Part shown: one piece after another, positions 30,836 through 34,332 of the stretch | Layout: every line of letters starts with the position of its first letter | How positions within the stretch are numbered: the first letter of the stretch is position 1 | Origin: Myxococcota bacterium | GTDB lineage: Bacteria > Myxococcota_A > UBA9160 > UBA4427 | DNA length: 34,332 nucleotides | NCBI GenBank assembly: GCA_029941885.1 | Contig: JAPYTP010000030.1 | Location: 8,701-43,032, forward strand | Direction of reading: 5' to 3' | The notes under the pieces: generated by a model | Databases searched by the model: none | The model's input: only the letters and a program-made list of their open reading frames with translations | What the model was told of the DNA's origin: nothing | Position numbers and translations under genes: made by a program

Positions 30836-31570
30836 CTATGCGCCCGCGGATTCGTCTTCGAATCCGAGGCTTTCGATCTCGATCCGGAGCACGCCGACGC
30901 GCCAGCGCAGCATCAGCAGGTAGGCGAAAACGAAGAAGAGTGTCAAATTCCCGACGAAGAAGGGGAGGCCCATCCCCTCACCCAGACTCTTGGATTCGCC
31001 CTCGAACTCGATGTTGTCCGGATGCATCGCGCCCCCCACCAGATCGATGATCCAGTAGTTGAGCGGAATCAGGACCACCCCGAGGATTCCGTAGATCGAC
31101 GAGAACCGCGCGCTTCGCTCGTCGCCCTCGGTGAAGCTCCGAAGCAGCAGGTAGGCGAGGTAGACGAACCAGAGCAGGAGCGTCAGGGTCAGCCGCGCAT
31201 CCCACACCCACCAGTTGCCAGGGCCCCAGGCGCCGCGCGCCCAGATCGGCCCGGTGATCAGCATCAGCGTGCAGAAGAGTGTTCCGACCTCGGCGCCGGC
31301 GATGGCGAGCTGGTCGTGATGCTCCTGGCCGCGCCAGAGGAAGAGTGCGCCGGCGACCGCGGTTGCGACGAAGCCGAGATAAGCGCCATAGGCGAGGGGC
31401 GGATGGACATAGAGGATTTTCTGCATGATCCCCTGCACCGAGTCGGTCGGCGCTTGGATCACCGTCCAGGCATAGACCGGCATCAGGCCCAGTACGATCC
31501 ATCCGAGCAGCCGCAGGCTCGTGCCGATGCGATCCGAGGCGCCGGGGGTCGGTGGGGTTGGCGTGGTCAT
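30836..31570 (-). CDS. ccmC: Cytochrome c maturation heme-handling protein CcmC
   Basis: 244 residues; ATG at 31570-31568 with GGAG 5 nt upstream. Six hydrophobic segments and the tryptophan-rich WWD motif ITGPIWARGAWGPGNWWVWD followed by ARLTLTLLLWF identify CcmC. Flanking candidate heme-ligand His residues occur in YVHPPLAYGAYL and GAMHPDNIEF. CcmC presents heme at the periplasmic face and loads CcmE. It is the last gene of the visible ccm run and follows ccmB by 41 bp. ccmE, ccmF and ccmH are not in the window. A longer frame upstream (to 32002) overlaps ccmB and is rejected. Confidence 0.94.
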   Translation of the reverse strand: MTTPTPPTPGASDRIGTSLRLLGWIVLGLMPVYAWTVIQAPTDSVQGIMQKILYVHPPLAYGAYLGFVATAVAGALFLWRGQEHHDQLAIAGAEVGTLFCTLMLITGPIWARGAWGPGNWWVWDARLTLTLLLWFVYLAYLLLRSFTEGDERSARFSSIYGILGVVLIPLNYWIIDLVGGAMHPDNIEFEGESKSLGEGMGLPFFVGNLTLFFVFAYLLMLRWRVGVLRIEIESLGFEDESAGA

Positions 31571-31611
31571 GGAGTCTCCGGGTCGCCCTTCGAGGCGTGT
31601 GCGAATCGTGG

Positions 31612-32277
31612 TTACTCGTCGAGCACGTAGTCGAAGAGCAGAAAGCAGAGGATGACGTAGATCCCACCGATCACGATCAGCGGCTGGAGTGCGGCGAAGG
31701 GCGGTGCCTCGCCCGCGATCGTGGCGGCGGTGCCATGAACGGCGGCTGCGAGGACCGGAATCAGTGTCGGAATCAGCAGGACCGGAAGCAGGACGTCTCG
31801 AAAGCGGCTGCGCACACTCATCGCCGAGAGCAGCGTCCCGACCGAGCAGATCGCGACGTTGGCCAACAACGCGATCGCCGCGGTTCCCTCGATCCCGCTC
31901 CACAGGTCGACTCGAAAGAAGATCGCGAATACGAAGGCGGTCATCGCCTGGACGAGCGAGATCAGGATCCAGGTCGCTCCCGCCTTGCCGAGAAAGATCC
32001 AACCCCGTGTGCCCGGAGCCAGCGCGAGCGCCGTCATCGCATCATTCTCGAGTTCCATGGCGAAGGTTCGTCCGAGCCCGATCACCGCGGCAAAGACATA
32101 GGTGACCCACAGCACGCCCGGCGCGAAGCGCACCGCCTCCTCGGGCTCCATCGGTGGCCAGGCGAACTGGAAAACGACGACGACGAGAAATGCGAAGACC
32201 GTCATCGCGACGATGCGATCGCGCGAACGCCACTCGGTTGCGAGATCTTTCCACAGCAGCGTGAGCGCGACATTCAT
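31612..32277 (-). CDS. ccmB: Heme exporter permease CcmB
   Basis: 221 residues with six predicted membrane segments. Family features: N-terminal LLWKDLATEWRSRDRIVAMT, GVLWVTYVFAAVIGLGRTFA and MELENDAMTALALAPGTRGW, the cytoplasmic loop that contacts the ATPase. Together with CcmA it forms the ABC transporter that releases holo-CcmE. Its ATG overlaps the ccmA stop by 4 bp (32274-32277). Confidence 0.93.
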   Translation of the reverse strand: MNVALTLLWKDLATEWRSRDRIVAMTVFAFLVVVVFQFAWPPMEPEEAVRFAPGVLWVTYVFAAVIGLGRTFAMELENDAMTALALAPGTRGWIFLGKAGATWILISLVQAMTAFVFAIFFRVDLWSGIEGTAAIALLANVAICSVGTLLSAMSVRSRFRDVLLPVLLIPTLIPVLAAAVHGTAATIAGEAPPFAALQPLIVIGGIYVILCFLLFDYVLDE

Positions 32278-33065
32278 GCCGCGCTCCCTTCGACGGTTTC
32301 CATCGCCAGCGTCGAGAGCCTCTCACGCAACGCATCGACCTCGAAAGCAGCGTCGGGTTCCGCGCCTTCTCCCCTCGAGGGGCTTCCCCGTACGCGTCCC
32401 CGATGAAGCACGATCGAGCGGTCCGACAATTCGATCGCCCGGCGCGGGTCGTGGGTCACGACGACGAGGGTGCGCCCGCTCTCGCGCTGCGCTGTGAGGC
32501 GCGTCGACAGGCGCTCTGCGGAGAGCTCGTCGAGACCCGTAAAAGGCTCGTCGAGCAGCAGCAGCGAGGGCTCGTGGACGATTGCGCGGGCAATCGACAG
32601 GCGTTGCGCCATGCCGCGGGAGAAAGTGCCCGCGCGCCGTTCCGCGACCTCGAGCAGCGAGAATTCACCGAGAATGGGGTCGATCCGGTCGGCTGTGGGT
32701 CGCCGGCCGTGGAGGCGGGCGGCGAATTCGAGGTTCTCCCGGGCAGTGAGTTCGCCGTAGAGGAGGGTCGCATGCCCGACGTAGCCGACCGCTCCGCGCA
32801 GCGCGTCACGTGAAAGGCTTTCGGGGGCTCCGGAATGCTTCGCGGGAGAGGACGGGCTGCGGTTTTCCGGAAGCGCCTCGAAGCGGCCGCCACTCGGTCG
32901 CGAGAGGCCGGCCAGGATCCTGAGCAGACTACTCTTGCCGGCGCCGTTCGCCCCGAGGATCGAAATGGACTCGCCCGGGGCGATCTCGAAATCGACGGCA
33001 CGGAGTGCAGCCACGCGTCCGAAGCGCTTTTCGACCGATTCTCCGACGAGTCGGATCGAACTCAC
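32274..33065 (-). CDS. ccmA: Heme exporter ATP-binding protein CcmA
   Basis: 263 residues from a GTG (33065-33063) that overlaps the upstream TGA and has GAGGAG about 8 nt before it. Walker A ILGANGAGKSSLLRILAGLS (Lys44), ABC signature FSRGMAQRLSIARAI, Walker B LLLLDEPFTGLDEL and the His switch VVVTHDP are all intact. An insertion rich in Pro/Ser (about residues 64-85) lies between Walker A and the Q-loop, and the C-terminus extends about 50 residues past the usual end with an acidic, Arg-rich segment. It powers CcmB. Confidence 0.93.
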   Translation of the reverse strand: MSSIRLVGESVEKRFGRVAALRAVDFEIAPGESISILGANGAGKSSLLRILAGLSRPSGGRFEALPENRSPSSPAKHSGAPESLSRDALRGAVGYVGHATLLYGELTARENLEFAARLHGRRPTADRIDPILGEFSLLEVAERRAGTFSRGMAQRLSIARAIVHEPSLLLLDEPFTGLDELSAERLSTRLTAQRESGRTLVVVTHDPRRAIELSDRSIVLHRGRVRGSPSRGEGAEPDAAFEVDALRERLSTLAMETVEGSAA

Positions 33066-34332
33066 CCGCTGGTCTCCTCGCGGGAAACCCTCCCGCCCGC
33101 GTCGCTCGATCCCGGTGAGAGCGTGCCACCGCAATGGGAACAGAAGCGCCAGCGCGCATCGACCTGTTCGCCGCAGCGGGGACAGAACGATCCTGTCGTC
33201 GTGGCGACCGGCGGCTGGGTTGCGGACGCGGTCTCGGTCGTGGACGAAGTCCCGGTGTGCGAGATCACCGCACCCTGCTCGGCCTCGCTCTCCCCGACCT
33301 CGATCGCTCGTTCCCTGCGCAAGAGTTCGATGGCTTGGCTGCGCAGCTCGCTGCGCATTTCGGTGTAGTCGGTCTCGTCGAGCTTCCCGGTCTCGAGGTC
33401 GTGGTCGAGATCGGCGATCGCCGAATAGGCCGCCTCCCGCTCGTCGCGAATTCGAATCAGCAGGGGATCGACGCTTTCTTCCTGTCGCCCGACGCGGAGG
33501 AGAGGTCCGATCAGGAAGAGCAGGGCGGCTACGCCGCTGGCGCCCATCAGCGCCCTCGAGGTCTGGCGCGGGAGATGCTCTCCGCTCAATGGCTCGAGCC
33601 TGAGGTCCACGACCTCGTCCGACGTCACCGTGTAGGCTTGGCGGTGAAGATAGTTGCGTGTGCCGCTTCGAAAGGGGCGACGGCGATGGAGTCGTCCACT
33701 GTCGAGGGAGCGTTCCGATTCCGCGATGAACACGTTGAGCGTGGCGACCTCGCGTGGAAAACGCATTTCGAGCGTGACGCCATCGGGTCGACTCGGAAGT
33801 CGGTAGGAGAACCCGAGGGAATGTTCGCCGGGGCCGACCGGGCCGAATACGTCGAAGCCTCCGTCCGGGGTCGGGACGAGGCCCATCGCTTCCGCGTCCG
33901 GTGCGACGCCATCGAGGCTGGCGCCATTCGGGATCGAGACGTGCATGAGCGGCGCATCGGGGGTGCCCGAGATCGGCGTGCCCGGTGAGACCACGAGGGT
34001 GAGATCGACGTTCACGGCGAGTCGCGTGTCGTCGGGTTCGATCCAGACATCGGCGCGCGGAATCGAGAGGGCGCTCGTGTCGAAGCGACTCTCGGGAAGC
34101 GTGAGTGTCACGACGATCCGCTCACCCGCGGAGAGGGCGCCGCGAGCCCAGGACGCGAGCTCTCGGCCCGAATCCGATACCCGTTCCTGGGATGTCGCGA
34201 GCCCCGGGCCCGCAGCCTCGATTCCGGGGGTGCCGGCGATGATGACCACTCGATCGGCGGGTTCGCGCAGCTCGATCGGGAGCTTCAGGTTCCGCTGCCC
34301 GGACGGGTTCGTCGAGTCACCGGAGGCAGCGG
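33062..34332 (-). CDS. CcmI-like cytochrome c biogenesis-associated membrane protein with C-terminal zinc ribbon (partial, N-terminus beyond window)
   Basis: The frame is open to the right edge, so at least 422 residues are encoded and the true start is outside. The N-terminal 240 visible residues are beta-rich and look extracytoplasmic (VWIEPDDTRLAVNVDLTLVV, GEHSLGFSYRLPSRPDGVTL, TLNVFIAESERSLD). One membrane segment follows (GASGVAALLFLIGPLLRVG), then a coiled-coil-like cytoplasmic helix, IRDEREAAYSAIADLDHDLE then TGKLDETDYTEMRSELRSQA, the pattern of CcmI/CcmH N-terminal regions. After a Thr/Ser linker a double-Cys zinc ribbon closes the protein: FCPRCGEQVDARWRFCSHCG. It overlaps ccmA by 4 bp and is surely cotranscribed with ccmABC. 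The combination is unusual and its function is inferred from context. Confidence 0.8.
   Translation of the reverse strand, partial: AASGDSTNPSGQRNLKLPIELREPADRVVIIAGTPGIEAAGPGLATSQERVSDSGRELASWARGALSAGERIVVTLTLPESRFDTSALSIPRADVWIEPDDTRLAVNVDLTLVVSPGTPISGTPDAPLMHVSIPNGASLDGVAPDAEAMGLVPTPDGGFDVFGPVGPGEHSLGFSYRLPSRPDGVTLEMRFPREVATLNVFIAESERSLDSGRLHRRRPFRSGTRNYLHRQAYTVTSDEVVDLRLEPLSGEHLPRQTSRALMGASGVAALLFLIGPLLRVGRQEESVDPLLIRIRDEREAAYSAIADLDHDLETGKLDETDYTEMRSELRSQAIELLRRERAIEVGESEAEQGAVISHTGTSSTTETASATQPPVATTTGSFCPRCGEQVDARWRFCSHCGGTLSPGSSDAGGRVSREETSG

Noticed and set aside
30551-31630. Plus-strand frame of about 360 codons
   Set aside because: Antisense to ccmC and running into the gene-free region; composition is Asp/Glu/Arg-rich without a domain.
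1-34332. tRNA, rRNA, CRISPR arrays, insertion sequences, prophage or toxin-antitoxin pairs
   Set aside because: None was recognised on either strand; no terminal inverted repeats with transposase, no regularly spaced repeats.

Overview
The window is high-GC bacterial DNA (about two thirds G+C by eye), densely packed, with many TTG and GTG starts and ATGA-type overlaps. Gene content fits a Gram-negative deltaproteobacterial-type lineage (Myxococcota or Desulfobacterota sensu lato): a PhaR-type regulator beside two ArsA-like ATPases, MJ0042 zinc-ribbon/DUF3426 protein, TatA, PlsB, system I cytochrome c maturation (CcmABC), a LysM-bearing MltD-type transglycosylase and a MFE-2-type short-chain dehydrogenase. 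This placement is inference. I see no rRNA, tRNA, CRISPR array, insertion sequence or phage gene, so it reads as core chromosome.

Layout. 1-3240 (minus): an operon of two ArsA/Get3-like ATPases, a helical protein of unknown function and a PhaR-type regulator cut by the left edge. 3483-7569: zinc-ribbon/DUF3426 membrane protein (plus), tatA (minus, tail-to-tail overlap), phosphomannomutase/phosphoglucomutase and an EI24/CysZ-like membrane protein (plus). 7586-9307 (minus): an alpha/beta-hydrolase-like protein with Gly in the nucleophile position and an ECF-like sigma factor. 9593-13106 (minus): MerR-type regulator, ParA ATPase fused to a C-terminal carbohydrate-binding (CBM48/AMPK1-type) domain, a MinD/FlhG-like protein without a usable P-loop, and a small protein resembling a degenerate nuclease. 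13445-17448 (plus): 2-phosphoglycerate kinase-like protein, trmB, rlmN and a metallophosphoesterase. 17515-21513 (minus): LysM transglycosylase and ffh.

21692-22852 (plus): stand-alone biotin carrier protein and a GNAT acetyltransferase. 22925-23660 (minus): a Tat-signal protein gene broken by a frameshift in a G7 tract. 23879-29626 (plus): SDR, plsB, hisI, hisG and a Nudix hydrolase. 29690-30178 (minus): a conserved-looking zinc-ribbon protein behind a consensus-perfect sigma-54 promoter. 30307-30835: the only long gene-free stretch, rich in nested inverted repeats and G runs. 30836-34332 (minus): ccmC, ccmB, ccmA and a CcmI-like zinc-ribbon protein cut by the right edge.

The most unusual items are (i) the ParA-CBM48 cluster with its two apparently catalytically dead partners, (ii) the sigma-54 promoter and neighbouring structured intergenic region around 30.3-30.6 kb, (iii) the serine-less hydrolase and (iv) the G7-tract frameshift in a Tat-exported protein. 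All functional statements come from reading motifs by eye; no database search was run.
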